A stretch of DNA of 64,000 nucleotides from Streptomyces sp. NBC_01231 (GCA_035999765.1 CP108521.1:1426001-1490000); one strand, 5' to 3'. Positions 15,640 to 25,021 are shown, numbered from the stretch's first letter. Notes: generated by a model not told the origin, from the letters alone. Program-made: numbers and translations.

Positions 15640-16589
15640 GCGGCTGCCCTCCCGATGCCGAGGACGCGGTTGAAGAGCTGGCTGAGCCCGAAGACGAGGG
15701 CGAACAGCACGACGGCCGCGGCGGCCGCGTAACCGAACTGCTGGCGCTGGAAGGCGGCCCGGTAGATGAACATCGACACCGACAGCGTCGACTCCGCCGG
15801 CCCGCCGCCGGTCAGCAGGTACGGCTCCTCGAAGATCTGGGCCGCGCCGATGAAGGAGGTGACGACGACGAAGGCCGTCACCGGCTTCAGCGAGGGCAGG
15901 GTGACGGTGCTGAAGGTGCGCAGTCGTCCGGCGCCGTCGAGCGCGGCGGCCTCGTACAACTCCCTTGGTACCGCCTGGAGTCCGGCGAGGAAGAAGATGG
16001 TGAGGTAGCCGGTCCAGCGCCACATCATCACCAGGGCGATGCTCACCTTGGCCAGCCCGGGGTCGCCGAGCCAGTCGACGCCGCCGCTGCCGAACAGGGC
16101 GCGCAGCACGGAGTTCAGGAGACCGAACTGCCGGTCGAAGAACAGGCCGAAGACGAGCGCGACCAGGATCGGGGACACGACGATCGGCACGAAGTAGGCG
16201 GTCCGCCACAGGTCGCGGGCGCGCAGCCCACGGGTGTGCAGTGCCTGGGCGATCAGCAGGGCGAGCGGGACGATCACGCAGATTGCGACCAGCACGAAGA
16301 CGGCGGTGTTGCCGAGGGCCCGGTGGAAGCTGATGTCGGTGGCCAGGAGCCGGTAGTTGCGCAGGCCGACCCAGCGCGGGGTGCCGAGGCCGACCCACTC
16401 GGTCAGGCTCAGCCACAGCGAGACTCCGACGGGGACCAGCATGAACAGGACGTAGAGAACGTAGAAGGGCGAGATGAAGAGGTAGGGAGCCCAGGTCCGC
16501 TTCGGGCGGGCCGTGGGTGCCGTGCCGCCGGTTTCACGCGTGGTGCGTGCCGGGCGGCCGACCCCTTTTCCGGTGAGGGCGGTGGTCAT
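15636..16589 (-). CDS. Carbohydrate ABC transporter permease (MalF type)
   Basis: A 317-residue permease with a positively charged N-terminal tail, six transmembrane helices starting at WAPYLFISPFYVLYVLFML, and the EAA loop LYEAAALDGAGRLRTFSTVTLP. It forms the heterodimeric channel with the MalG-type partner encoded downstream (4-bp overlap). The start is ATG 16589 with a strong AGGAGG. It lies 14 bp after the binding-protein gene, so the three transport genes are one transcript. Confidence 0.95.
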   Translation of the reverse strand: MTTALTGKGVGRPARTTRETGGTAPTARPKRTWAPYLFISPFYVLYVLFMLVPVGVSLWLSLTEWVGLGTPRWVGLRNYRLLATDISFHRALGNTAVFVLVAICVIVPLALLIAQALHTRGLRARDLWRTAYFVPIVVSPILVALVFGLFFDRQFGLLNSVLRALFGSGGVDWLGDPGLAKVSIALVMMWRWTGYLTIFFLAGLQAVPRELYEAAALDGAGRLRTFSTVTLPSLKPVTAFVVVTSFIGAAQIFEEPYLLTGGGPAESTLSVSMFIYRAAFQRQQFGYAAAAAVVLFALVFGLSQLFNRVLGIGRAAA

Positions 16590-16603
16590 GGTGGCGTGTC
16601 CTC

Positions 16604-17953
16604 CTAACGTCCCGCCTGGTCGCGGAAGTCGGCCGCGGTCTGCTTCAGCGCCTGACGTGGGGTCAGGTCGCCGTGGTAGGCGCGCAGCAGGTTGCCGGCG
16701 AGCACGTCGAAGAGGATCGACTGGTCGGGGCTCTGGTGGACGGCGGGCACGTCCGGGAGCAGGGTGCGGTAGAGGCTGAACAGACGTTGGCCGTCGCAGA
16801 ACTCGTCGCGTACGGCGTTGAGTCGGGGGTCCTCGTAGACGGACCGGCGGGTGGGGAGGTAGCCGGTCTCGGTGAAGCGGCGGACCTGGCCGTCGTGGGT
16901 GAGCCAGGTGGCGAGGAGGAACTCGGTGGCGGCGCGGGTGTTGGCCTTGTCCGTCAGGACGCCGAAGCCGGTGCCGCCCAGGGCGGCTGTCGCCCTGCCG
17001 TCGTCGGTGAACCGGGGCAGTGCCCTGATCCGCCATTTCCCCTTCTGTTCGGGCACGTTGGGCATCAGGCCGTAGTTCTTGTACCAGATGGCCATGGGCA
17101 GGCCGATGACCTTGCCCTGCTTGAGCGCGGTCTGCATCGAGGCCCCGTAGTAGTCGGAGACGTCGGTGACGAAGCCGGTGCGCAGCCCGTCGCACAGGAA
17201 GCGCAGGACCTCCTCGGCCTCGGGAGAGTCGAGGACCAGGTTCTGGTCGGCGTCGAAGAAGGCGCCGCCGCGCTGGTAGAGCAGCATCTGGAAGGAGCCG
17301 ACGAGCTGGCCGACATCGCTCCCGGCGGTGCTGACGACGCACAGGGAGGCGCCGTGGTCCCGGTGCGTGCGGGCGCCGAGTTCGGCGAACTCCTCCCAGG
17401 TCTGGGTGTCCTTCGGGATGCCGTACTCGCTGAAGAGGTCGTCGCGGTAGTAGTAGACGACCATCGGGGTGTCGGAGTCGAGGGCGTAGACCCTGCCGTC
17501 CTGGCTGTAGGGGGCGGTGCGGGCCGGGAGCAGGTCCTCCTCCAGGCCGGGGACGGCGGCGATGTCGGGGGTGAAGTCGTGCAGCAGGCGCGGGGCGATG
17601 TCGCCGCGCAGCATGCGGGTGAAGCTGCCGATCTCGAAGCCGATGGTGTCGGGGGTGCCGCGCCCGGCGACGGCCTGCGCGAGCAGCTTGGTGACGAGGT
17701 CGGCGGCTCCGGCGCGGGTGACGTCCAGGTGGTAGCGGAAGTCGGTGGCCCGGTCGGCGGCCGGTATGCCTTTGGTGAAGAAGGCCTGGTAACCGGGGTC
17801 GTGGGTCCACAGGGACAGCGTCACGTCTCCGTCGGTGCGGGCCGTGGTGCTCTCGGCTCCGCAGGCGGCCAGTGCGCCGGCCGCGCCGAGACCGAGGCCG
17901 CCGCGCAGCAGGGTGCGCCGGGATGTGAGGGGTGGGGGCAGGGGCGGGTACAC
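16604..17953 (-). CDS. Extracellular sugar-binding lipoprotein (ABC importer)
   Basis: A 449-residue solute-binding protein of the family 1 (MalE-like) type. The N terminus has a twin-arginine-like SRRTLLRGG followed by the lipobox LAAC with Cys31, so it is probably exported folded and lipid-anchored outside the membrane. The mature protein has the D-x-x-F/Y pocket features of oligosaccharide binders (LWTHDPGYQAFF, VYYYRDDLFSEYGIPKDTQT). The start is GTG 17953 with GAGGAG upstream; starting at Met just before the Arg pair is not possible. The GH42 gene in the same operon suggests a galactosyl oligosaccharide ligand. Confidence 0.95.
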   Translation of the reverse strand: MYPPLPPPLTSRRTLLRGGLGLGAAGALAACGAESTTARTDGDVTLSLWTHDPGYQAFFTKGIPAADRATDFRYHLDVTRAGAADLVTKLLAQAVAGRGTPDTIGFEIGSFTRMLRGDIAPRLLHDFTPDIAAVPGLEEDLLPARTAPYSQDGRVYALDSDTPMVVYYYRDDLFSEYGIPKDTQTWEEFAELGARTHRDHGASLCVVSTAGSDVGQLVGSFQMLLYQRGGAFFDADQNLVLDSPEAEEVLRFLCDGLRTGFVTDVSDYYGASMQTALKQGKVIGLPMAIWYKNYGLMPNVPEQKGKWRIRALPRFTDDGRATAALGGTGFGVLTDKANTRAATEFLLATWLTHDGQVRRFTETGYLPTRRSVYEDPRLNAVRDEFCDGQRLFSLYRTLLPDVPAVHQSPDQSILFDVLAGNLLRAYHGDLTPRQALKQTAADFRDQAGR

Positions 17954-18037
17954 ACGTGGCTCCTCACGTGGTGCGGCTACAGGGGAGCGCGGGCGCGGCC
18001 GTCCCGGGCCACGAACGCGGGCAGTGGTACGGCCGGG

Positions 18038-19117
18038 TCAGACGGGTGCTGGACCGGGCGCCGGACCGCTGGAGGCCCGTACGGCCAACTCGACGGCGTG
18101 GGCCGTCTGGTGGGCCGGGCGGGGACTGCCCTCGATCAGTGCGATCAGCACGTCGACGGCCTGGTCGGCGAGCGCGGCCGTGTCGTGCCGGACGGTGGTC
18201 AGGGGCGGTGACAGATAGGGGGCGGCGGGAATGTCGTCGTAGCCCACGATGCTCACGTCGCCGGGGACGGACCGTCCGGCCTCGGCGAACGCGCTCAGGG
18301 CGCCGATGGCCATGTCGTCGTTGGCGGCGAACACGGCGGTGACGTCGCGGAGCGGGGCGAGTTGTCGTCCGGCGGCGTGTCCCGACGCCGGGCTCCAGTC
18401 GCCCTCGGTCGGCAGCGGTGGTTCGGGCGCACCCGCGGCGGCGAGCGCCTCGCGCCAACCGCGCAGCCGGTCGCGGGCGGCCCACCAGTCCTGCGGGCCG
18501 GGGATGTGCCAGACCGTGCGGTGGCCCAGCGAGAGCAGGTGCTCGGTCGCCAGCCGGGCCGCGGCGACCCCGTCGGCGCGGACCACCGTGCAGGCTCCCT
18601 CGGCGAGTGCGACACCCTCGCCGAGGCTGACGACCGGGACGTTCGTTCTGAGCCGGAGCCGGGTGCCGTCGTCGATCGGTTCGGACAGGACGATCCCGTC
18701 CACGCCCTGCTCCAGGAGCGCCTCGACGGCGACGGAGATCTTCCCCCCGATTCCGTCCGGGGAGACCCCTGTCCCGCTTCGCTCGCCCTCCAGGGTGCTG
18801 GCCAGGGCGAACGAGTACCCCGCCCGCTGCATCGCCCGCTCCAGGGCGATCAGCAGGGTGGAGGGGCCGTACAGGGCGGTGCCCAGCGAGACGACACCGA
18901 TCCGCCGGTAGCGGCCCAGGAGCAGGGCGCGGGCCGCGTTGTTCGGGCGGTAGTCCAGCTCGCGGATCGCCCGGAGCACGCGGTCGCGCACCTCCGGGCT
19001 GACGTGCGGCTCACCGTTGACGACCCGGGACACCGTCTTCTGCGAGACACCGGCGGCCCGGGCCACCTCGGTCATGCCGGGCCCGCGACGCCGACGTGCG
19101 GTTCCGGTGGTCGCCAT
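18038..19117 (-). CDS. LacI family regulator of the GH42/ABC operon
   Basis: A 359-residue LacI/GalR regulator. The helix-turn-helix is at residues 15-38 (TEVARAAGVSQKTVSRVVNG), with hinge-helix NNAARALLLGR, then a sugar-sensing domain ending with VSIVGYDDIPAAPYLSPPLTTVRHD. It is the first gene of a same-strand run of regulator, binding protein, two permeases, GH42 and FGE-fold gene; the gap to the binding protein is 84 bp. Two identical 12-bp palindromes sit just upstream of its start. It is therefore probably the autoregulated local repressor, released by a sugar derived from the GH42 substrate. Confidence 0.95.
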   Translation of the reverse strand: MATTGTARRRRGPGMTEVARAAGVSQKTVSRVVNGEPHVSPEVRDRVLRAIRELDYRPNNAARALLLGRYRRIGVVSLGTALYGPSTLLIALERAMQRAGYSFALASTLEGERSGTGVSPDGIGGKISVAVEALLEQGVDGIVLSEPIDDGTRLRLRTNVPVVSLGEGVALAEGACTVVRADGVAAARLATEHLLSLGHRTVWHIPGPQDWWAARDRLRGWREALAAAGAPEPPLPTEGDWSPASGHAAGRQLAPLRDVTAVFAANDDMAIGALSAFAEAGRSVPGDVSIVGYDDIPAAPYLSPPLTTVRHDTAALADQAVDVLIALIEGSPRPAHQTAHAVELAVRASSGPAPGPAPV

Positions 19118-19146
19118 GTGCCCTCCCCGAGGAGTTCCGAGCCGTG

Positions 19147-19204
19147 GACTACGTAGTCACTACAGCCCGCACGGATGCGGCGGAGACTTCGTGACTACGT
19201 AGTC
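19147..19204. promoter_or_regulatory. Twin LacI operators, GACTACGTAGTC
   Basis: The perfect 12-bp palindrome GACTACGTAGTC occurs at 19147-19158 and 19193-19204 (start-to-start 46 bp, about 4.4 helical turns). The second copy extends to TGACTACGTAGTCA. Both lie 30-90 bp upstream of the LacI gene that heads the GH42 operon. The central ACGT, exact symmetry and helical phasing suggest looping or cooperative binding by that regulator. No third copy was found in the 84-bp gap before the binding-protein gene. Confidence 0.85.
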
Positions 19205-19263
19205 AGACGGTGCCAGGAGTGCCGGGGCCGCGTCAATGGGTCGTGCGTCGTCGCTTGGCCGGA

Positions 19264-19304
19264 CCCACGGGTGACCGTCCCCTGAGGGCTCGGTCATCCG
19301 TGGG
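19264..19304 (-). terminator. Terminator after the metalloprotease gene
   Basis: CCCACGGGTGACCG (19264-19277) pairs with CGGTCATCCGTGGG (19291-19304), a 14-bp stem with one wobble position and a 13-nt loop, located just past the protease stop and before the LacI operators. Confidence 0.65.
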
Positions 19305-19325
19305 CGTGCGGCGGGCGAGGACGGG

Positions 19326-20204
19326 TCAGAGGCCGTAGCGGTTCTTGAGGTGGCGCCAGAAGTCGCGGAACATCCACTTGTCGAACTCCGTGATCTGCGT
19401 GGCGCTGCCCGCGTTCATGACGAAGCAGCACTGGCCGGTCGGAGTCCAGTCGTAGAAGTCGTCGAGGCCGAAGGTGTGGCCGACCTCGTGCAGATAGATG
19501 TGGATGTTCTCCTGGCTCAGCGCGCCGGTGAAGTACTCCTGACCGACCCGCTGGCCCCAGTCACCGCCGGCGCCGCCCTGGAAGCCCTTCGTCAGCCACA
19601 GCGACTGGTCGTAGTGGCGGGCCGCGCCGCCCGGACACCTCGAGTAGTTGCCGTCCTGGTGGAAGAAGCGGCCGCAGTCCGGGGAGCACTGCGGGGCGCC
19701 GCCACCGTCGAGGTTTCCGGCGTAGATGTCGACGGAGTTGTCGGACCACTGGAGGGTGGAGCGGTTCTTCACCGCCCAGCCGACGATGTTGACGGGGACG
19801 GTGGTGTACGGCCACGCGTTGTGTCCCTTGCCGCCCTCGACCATGGCGGCCATCCACTTGGCGAACTGCTTCTTCAGCGCGGCGTGCACGCGGTCGCGCA
19901 GGGCCGCGGAGACGGGGGCGTCGGACTCCCAGCGGACGCAGTAGTTGACGCTTCCCTTGTTGGCCATGACCTGGTCCCAGCCGTAGTTGCGGAAGCCGTA
20001 GAGGTCCGGGTAGGTCGACTGGACGTGGTTCCAGACCTCGTTCAGCGGCTGAACCAGGTTGGCGGGCGGGTTCCAGTCCTCGGCGGCCCGCGCGGCGGAC
20101 GTCGCGGGTGCGGCCGACGCCGCGGACGCCGCCATACCGGGTGCGGCCAACAGCACGGCCAGAGCGGCGAAGACGGCGGCCAGGCGCGCTAGTTGTCTGC
20201 GCAT
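19326..20204 (-). CDS. Secreted metzincin-like zinc metalloprotease
   Basis: A 292-residue exported protein: a Sec-type signal (RRQLARLAAVFAALAVLLA followed by an Ala-rich cleavage region near residue 35-40), then a protease domain. The zinc site is HEVGHTFGLDD (His239, Glu240, His243, Asp249), the HExxHxxGxxD form seen in Streptomyces snapalysin-type peptidases. A Met-turn candidate is CCFVMNAGS. Several cysteine pairs (QCSPDCGRFFHQDGNYSRC, QCCF) suggest disulfides. The start is ATG 20204 with GAGGGAG upstream. It is a lone gene with its own terminator; the substrate is unknown. It is larger than snapalysin, so the subfamily may differ. Confidence 0.85.
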   Translation of the reverse strand: MRRQLARLAAVFAALAVLLAAPGMAASAASAAPATSAARAAEDWNPPANLVQPLNEVWNHVQSTYPDLYGFRNYGWDQVMANKGSVNYCVRWESDAPVSAALRDRVHAALKKQFAKWMAAMVEGGKGHNAWPYTTVPVNIVGWAVKNRSTLQWSDNSVDIYAGNLDGGGAPQCSPDCGRFFHQDGNYSRCPGGAARHYDQSLWLTKGFQGGAGGDWGQRVGQEYFTGALSQENIHIYLHEVGHTFGLDDFYDWTPTGQCCFVMNAGSATQITEFDKWMFRDFWRHLKNRYGL

Positions 20205-20493
20205 GGGTGAACTCCCTCGGTGGGGGACGGGATTTCACCTTCAGGTCGCCGCCGAAGCCCTACGGGTTGCCGCGTTCCGCCGTCTGCTCGGCCCGACTGC
20301 CTGCGCTCGCGGACCGCCCGCGGCGGGCAGGGCGGGAAGCTGTGACGCCCCGTCGGCGAGCAGGCCCGTGCCCCGCCCGAGCGCCGGTGTCAACAGCGCG
20401 GTGACCGCGCCCGGCACCGACCCCAGGTCGAGCGAGTTGAGCGCCTTGAGCAGCCCGCCTAGCCTCCTCCCTGCCATCGGCGGCGCACAGGAG

Positions 20494-21525
20494 TCAGGCG
20501 GGACCGGCCGTGGTGCCGCGGGCGACGAGTCGCGGGGTGAGGACGACCTCGCGGGGCTCGGTGCGCCCCTCGTCGAGGCGTTCGACGGCCGCGGCCACCG
20601 CGTGCCGGGCCTGGTCCCGGGCCCCCTGGCTGACCGTGGTCAGGTTGAAGCAGCTCAGCCGGGAGAGCGTGTCGTCGTCGTATCCGGCCACGGACACCTC
20701 TCCCGGGACGGCGACCCCGGCCCGGGACAGCGCGGCCAGGACGCCGATCGCGGACTGGTCGTTGAAGGCGGCCACGGCGGTGGGCAGGTCGCCGCCGTCG
20801 AGGAGGTTGCGGACGGCCCGCTCTCCGGCCGCCTCGGTGTGGTCACCGCGCAGGATCCTGATGTGCGCGTCCAGGCCGTGGCGGCGCATGGCGGTGCGAT
20901 AGCCGTGGCGCCGGTCGGTGGCGATGGCCCCCTTGCCGCCGTCCACGTAGGCGATCGCACGGTGGCCGAGGTCCGCCAGGTGATCGACGATCTGGCCGAC
21001 TCCCGCGTCGTCCGCGGTGCGTACGACGTCCAGGTCGGCGTCGGCGATGCGGCGGCCGACGACGATCACGGGCGACTTGCGGTCGAGGGCGGCGAGCACG
21101 TCCGAGGGGGCGGTCGGGCCGAGCAGGATCAGCGCCTCGCTACGGAAGGCCAGCAGCGTCTCGACGGCGGTGTGCTCGTCGCGGGTACGCGTCAGGGTGC
21201 TGAGGACCAGGTCGTAGCCGATCTCCTCGGCGGCCGTGTGCAGATGCTCCACCAGTTCGGCGTGGAACGGGCTGTGGATGTCGACCATGACACCGAGCAG
21301 CCGGGTGCGCCTGCTGGCCAGCAGGCTCGCGGTGCGGTCCACCTGGTAGCCGAGGTCGGCGGCGGCCTTCAGAACGCGCTGCCGGGTGCGTTCACTGGGA
21401 CCGGGCACGCCGCGCAGGACCAGGGAGACGGACGCGGTGGACACGCCCACCCGTGCGGCCACGTCCTCCAGCCGCGGACGCTTGTGCGAGCCGTTCCGGT
21501 CACGTGCGGAACCGACATGATCCAC
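20494..21525 (-). CDS. LacI family regulator of the inositol regulon
   Basis: A 343-residue LacI/GalR regulator. The helix-turn-helix RLEDVAARVGVSTASVSLVLRG is near residue 20, followed by a ligand-binding domain ending SVAGYDDDTLSRLSCFNLTTVSQ. It is divergent from an inositol-type ABC importer. The palindrome TTAAAGCGCTTTAA lies in the shared promoter and again in front of iolC, so it is the likely repressor of inositol uptake and catabolism (the role IolR plays elsewhere), responding to inositol or a catabolite. GTG 21525 is chosen because GGGGAGG lies just upstream; longer in-frame starts to 21582 overlap the importer promoter. Confidence 0.92.
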   Translation of the reverse strand: MDHVGSARDRNGSHKRPRLEDVAARVGVSTASVSLVLRGVPGPSERTRQRVLKAAADLGYQVDRTASLLASRRTRLLGVMVDIHSPFHAELVEHLHTAAEEIGYDLVLSTLTRTRDEHTAVETLLAFRSEALILLGPTAPSDVLAALDRKSPVIVVGRRIADADLDVVRTADDAGVGQIVDHLADLGHRAIAYVDGGKGAIATDRRHGYRTAMRRHGLDAHIRILRGDHTEAAGERAVRNLLDGGDLPTAVAAFNDQSAIGVLAALSRAGVAVPGEVSVAGYDDDTLSRLSCFNLTTVSQGARDQARHAVAAAVERLDEGRTEPREVVLTPRLVARGTTAGPA

Positions 21526-21562
21526 TTGCGCCTCCCCGCGGAAATCTGGTCGTGCAACAGCC

Positions 21563-21613
21563 TTGACACGCTCGCGAAACAAGCCGATAGTACCAGGACT
21601 TAAAGCGCTTTAA
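21563..21613 (+). promoter_or_regulatory. Inositol importer promoter with TTAAAGCGCTTTAA operator
   Basis: TTGACA (21563-21568) and GATAGT (21586-21591) are 17 bp apart, a good housekeeping-sigma promoter pointing at the importer genes. The perfect 14-bp palindrome TTAAAGCGCTTTAA (21600-21613) sits at the predicted transcription start, so a bound regulator would block initiation. The same 14-mer recurs at 26098-26111. Confidence 0.8.
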
Positions 21614-22000
21614 ATTGTCCTGTTGTTCCGACGAAGTCAGTCCAGGAGCGCGGCACCCCTCGGCTCGCGCTCTCCGAACTCTCCCGGCAGAGCACGTCGT
21701 GCGCCGGAGAGAAGCCTCGAACCAACTGCCCAGGCCGTGCACGACATCGGGAGCGTGAGATCCGCCCGGCCGGCGTCGACGCCCACAAGGCGCAGGCGCC
21801 GCAGGATCTCCCCGCCCCGGCGTGGCCGTCGCAGTCCGCACCGAGGCTGGGCCGAACCGGCCTCAGCCCGGTACACGCGGCCGGGGCCTGCGCTCCGCAC
21901 GCCTCTTTTGCTGCCGTGACCGACCCGTCACGACCGCCCCGGCCCATCCACCGGCCGCCGTTCCACTGTCCCTCCAGTCGCACAGCGAGGTGCACGCACC
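21614..22000 (+). other. About 390-bp leader of the inositol importer operon
   Basis: If transcription starts near 21598, the mRNA leader is about 400 nt before the first ATG. No reading frame here has convincing coding character or a ribosome binding site, and I recognise no known riboswitch. It could hold a second promoter closer to the gene. Confidence 0.4.
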
Positions 22001-23020
22001 ATGAAGCAGACACCCCTTCTCCGTTCCCGCAGAGTCGCCCCCGTCGTGGCGGTCGCAGCCGTGGCCGCCCTGACCCTCGCCGGCTGTTCCAGCAGCTCCG
22101 GCGGCAAGAAGGCCGAGGAGGAGGCCGGCAACGCCTCCGCCGGCAAGGCCGACACGCCCCGCATGACCATCGCGATGGTCACCCACGCGCCCTCCGGCGA
22201 CACCTTCTGGGACACGATCCGCAAAGGCGCCGAAGCCGCCGCCGCCAAGGACAACATCAAGCTCATCTACTCGAACGACGAGAACGCCGGCGACCAGGCC
22301 AACCTGGTGCAGAACGCGATCGACCAGAAGGTGGACGGGATCGCCGTCACCCTCGCCAAGCCGGACGCCCTCAAGGACGTGGTCACCAAGGCCGAGAAGG
22401 CCGGCATCCCGGTCGTCGGGCTCAACGCCGGTCTGGGCGTCTGGAAGCAGCAGGGCCTGCTGTCGTTCTTCGGCCAGGACGAGGCGGTCTCCGGCCAGGC
22501 GCTCGGGGACAAGATCAACGGCACCGGCGCCAAGCACGCGCTGTGCGTCATCCAGGCCCAGGGAGACGTCAACCTCGAAGAACGCTGCGCCGGCGTGAAG
22601 AAGACCTTCAGCGGCAAGACCGACATCCTCTACGTCAACGGCACCGACATGCCGTCCGTGAAGTCGACGATCACCGCCAAGCTCAGCCAGGACAAGTCCA
22701 TCGACGAGGTGGTCACCCTGGGCGCCCCCATCGCGCTGACCGCGACGCAGGCGGTGTCCGAGTCGGGCAGCAAGGCGAAGGTCGCCACCTTCGACCTCAA
22801 CAAGGACCTCGTCTCCGCCATCGAGAAGGGCTCGATCCAGTTCGCCGTCGACCAGCAGCCCTACCTCCAGGGCTACCTCGCGGTGGACTCCCTGTGGCTC
22901 TACAAGAACAACGGCAACTTCAGCGGCGGCGGTGAGCAGCCCGTGCTGACCGGCCCGGCCTTCGTCGACAAGACCAACGTCGAGGCCGTCGCCGAGTTCG
23001 CGGCGAAGGGCACTCGGTGA
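22001..23020 (+). CDS. Substrate-binding lipoprotein, ribose/inositol type ABC importer
   Basis: A 339-residue lipoprotein: the signal ends with TLAGC (Cys29), followed by a Ser/Gly/Lys linker and a periplasmic-binding-protein type 1 domain related to RbsB and inositol binders (TIAMVTHAPSGDTFWDTIRKG near the start; DLNKDLVSAIEKGSIQFAVDQQPYLQGYLAV near the end). It presents a sugar or cyclitol to the permease encoded by the next gene, with which it overlaps by 4 bp. The ligand is inferred as myo-inositol from the neighbouring iol genes and shared operator. The start is ATG 22001 with GAGGTG upstream. Confidence 0.93.
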   Translation: MKQTPLLRSRRVAPVVAVAAVAALTLAGCSSSSGGKKAEEEAGNASAGKADTPRMTIAMVTHAPSGDTFWDTIRKGAEAAAAKDNIKLIYSNDENAGDQANLVQNAIDQKVDGIAVTLAKPDALKDVVTKAEKAGIPVVGLNAGLGVWKQQGLLSFFGQDEAVSGQALGDKINGTGAKHALCVIQAQGDVNLEERCAGVKKTFSGKTDILYVNGTDMPSVKSTITAKLSQDKSIDEVVTLGAPIALTATQAVSESGSKAKVATFDLNKDLVSAIEKGSIQFAVDQQPYLQGYLAVDSLWLYKNNGNFSGGGEQPVLTGPAFVDKTNVEAVAEFAAKGTR

Positions 23021-24096
23021 GTGGTATGACCCAGCAGGCTGAGCCGGCGGTGACCGCACCGCCGGCCCCCGGCCCGAAGCAGTCCGACGGCCGGACCTCG
23101 CAACGCCCCCTGGTGCTACGACTGTTGGCCCGCCCCGAAGTCGGTGTCTTCCTCGGTGCCGTCGCGGTGTTCGTGTTCTTCCTGATCGCCGCGCCGCCGG
23201 TGCGCGAGGGCAGCGCGATGTCCAACATCCTGTACCAGTCGTCGACGATCGGGATCATGGCACTGCCGGTCGCTCTGCTGATGATCGGCGGCGAGTTCGA
23301 CCTGTCGGCCGGTGTCGCCGTCATCTCCTCGGCGCTCACCGCCGCGATGCTGAGCTACCAGCTGTCGCTGAACGTGTGGATGGGCATAGTCCTCGCCCTG
23401 GCGATGTCACTCGCGGTCGGCTTCTTCAACGGCTGGCTCCTGGTGCGGACCGGTCTGCCGAGCTTCCTCGTCACGCTGGGCACCTTCCTGATCCTCCAGG
23501 GCGTGAACCTCGCGGTCACCAAGCTGGTGACGGGGAATGTGGCCACGGACGACATCAGCGACATGGACGGCTTCGGCCAGGCGAAGAAGGTGTTCGCCTC
23601 CTCCTTCGAGGTCGGCGGCGTCTCGGTGAAGATCACCATCGTGTACTGGCTGGTCTTCGCGGCGCTGGCCACCTGGGTGCTGCTGCGCACGAAGTACGGC
23701 AACTGGATCTTCGCGGTCGGCGGCAACAAGGAGTCCGCCCGTGCGGTGGGCGTGCCGGTGACCTTCACCAAGATCTCCCTGTTCATGCTGGTCGGCTTCG
23801 GCGCGTGGTTCGTCGGGATGCACCAGCTGTTCTCGTTCAACACCGTGCAGTCGGGTGAGGGCGTGGGCCAGGAGCTCATCTACATCGCCGCGGCCGTGAT
23901 CGGCGGCTGTCTGCTGACCGGCGGCTACGGCTCGGCGATCGGCCCGGTCTTCGGGGCGTTCATGTTCGGCATGGTGCAGCAGGGCATCGTCTACGCCGGC
24001 TGGAACCCCGACTGGTTCAAGGCCTTCCTCGGCGTGATGCTCCTCGGCGCCACCCTGATCAATCTGTGGGTCCAGCGCACAGCGACCCGGAGGTAA
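23017..24096 (+). CDS. ABC transporter permease, ribose/inositol type
   Basis: A 359-residue permease of the RbsC/BPD_transp_2 type with about ten hydrophobic helices. The hallmark [20 protein letters not shown] is in the first third and [20 protein letters not shown] in the last. A 40-residue Pro/Ala-rich cytoplasmic tail precedes the first helix. GTG 23017 overlaps the upstream stop as GTGA; ATG 23026 is the other option. It works with the binding protein and ATPase on either side, presumably as a homodimer. Confidence 0.93.
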   Translation: MSGMTQQAEPAVTAPPAPGPKQSDGRTSQRPLVLRLLARPEVGVFLGAVAVFVFFLIAAPPVREGSAMSNILYQSSTIGIMALPVALLMIGGEFDLSAGVAVISSALTAAMLSYQLSLNVWMGIVLALAMSLAVGFFNGWLLVRTGLPSFLVTLGTFLILQGVNLAVTKLVTGNVATDDISDMDGFGQAKKVFASSFEVGGVSVKITIVYWLVFAALATWVLLRTKYGNWIFAVGGNKESARAVGVPVTFTKISLFMLVGFGAWFVGMHQLFSFNTVQSGEGVGQELIYIAAAVIGGCLLTGGYGSAIGPVFGAFMFGMVQQGIVYAGWNPDWFKAFLGVMLLGATLINLWVQRTATRR

Positions 24097-24100
24097 CCCC

Positions 24101-25021
24101 ATGACATCCACCGAACAAGCGGGCACCCACGGGGCCGTCCTCCCCGACAGTGGCAGCGCGCCCGGCGAGGACGGGGCAGTCGTCGAGTTGCGGGGTGCGG
24201 GCAAGGCGTACGGGAACATCCGCGCCCTGCACGGCGTCGACCTGACGGTCCATCCCGGCAACGTCACCTGCGTGCTGGGCGACAACGGCGCCGGCAAGTC
24301 CACCCTCATCAAAATCATCTCCGGGCTGCACCAGCACACCGAGGGCGACTTCCTCGTCGACGGCACCCCCGTGCGGTTCTCCACCCCGCGCGAGGCCCTC
24401 GACAAGGGCATCGCCACGGTCTACCAGGACCTCGCGACCGTCCCGCTGATGCCGGTGTGGCGCAACTTCTTCCTCGGCTCCGAGATGACCAAGGGCCCCT
24501 GGCCGGTACGCCGTCTCGACATCGAGGCGATGAAGAAGACCGCCGACCAGGAACTGCGCAACATGGGCATCGTCCTGGACGATCTCGAACAGCCCATCGG
24601 CACCCTCTCCGGCGGCCAGCGCCAGTGCGTGGCCATCGCCCGCGCCGTCTACTTCGGCGCCCGCGTCCTCATCCTCGACGAGCCCACCGCCGCCCTGGGT
24701 GTCAAACAGTCAGGCGTGGTCCTGAAGTACATCGCCGCCGCCCGTGACCGCGGCCTCGGCGTCATCTTCATCACCCACAACCCCCACCACGCCTACATGG
24801 TCGGCGACCACTTCAGCGTCCTGCGCCTGGGCACCATGGAGCTGAACGCCTCCCGCGACGAGGTCAGTCTCGACGAGCTCACCAACCACATGGCCGGCGG
24901 CGCCGAACTCGTGGCCCTCAAACACGAGTTGAGCGCGGTACGCGGCGTCGACGTCGACGAACTCCCCGGAGAGGGGGACCTGCCCACCCCCGCCACCACC
25001 ACCGGCCAGGGAGCCTCCTGA
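24101..25021 (+). CDS. ABC transporter ATP-binding protein, sugar/inositol type
   Basis: A 306-residue single-domain ATPase. Walker A is GDNGAGKST (residues 60-68), the signature LSGGQ is at 169-173, Walker B LILDEP has catalytic Glu194, and the switch His is in FITHN. Many ribose-type importers use a fused two-domain ATPase of about 500 residues; this half-size form must dimerise, as in fructose-type (FrcA-like) systems. The start is ATG 24101 with GGAGG, 4 bp after the permease stop, in one operon. Confidence 0.94.
   Translation: MTSTEQAGTHGAVLPDSGSAPGEDGAVVELRGAGKAYGNIRALHGVDLTVHPGNVTCVLGDNGAGKSTLIKIISGLHQHTEGDFLVDGTPVRFSTPREALDKGIATVYQDLATVPLMPVWRNFFLGSEMTKGPWPVRRLDIEAMKKTADQELRNMGIVLDDLEQPIGTLSGGQRQCVAIARAVYFGARVLILDEPTAALGVKQSGVVLKYIAAARDRGLGVIFITHNPHHAYMVGDHFSVLRLGTMELNASRDEVSLDELTNHMAGGAELVALKHELSAVRGVDVDELPGEGDLPTPATTTGQGAS

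Noticed and set aside
12838..15732. 964-codon plus-strand frame across the GH42 and permease genes
   Set aside because: Antisense to well-supported genes; length reflects high GC (few stop codons), and the translation is low-complexity Val/Gly/Asp/Gln.
20241..20477. 78-codon reading frame on the minus strand between the metalloprotease and inositol LacI genes
   Set aside because: It has an ATG and moderately protein-like residues (LLKALNSLDLGSVPGAVTALL), but no ribosome binding site in the right place and no family recognised. It may be a decayed small secreted protein; not supported enough to annotate.
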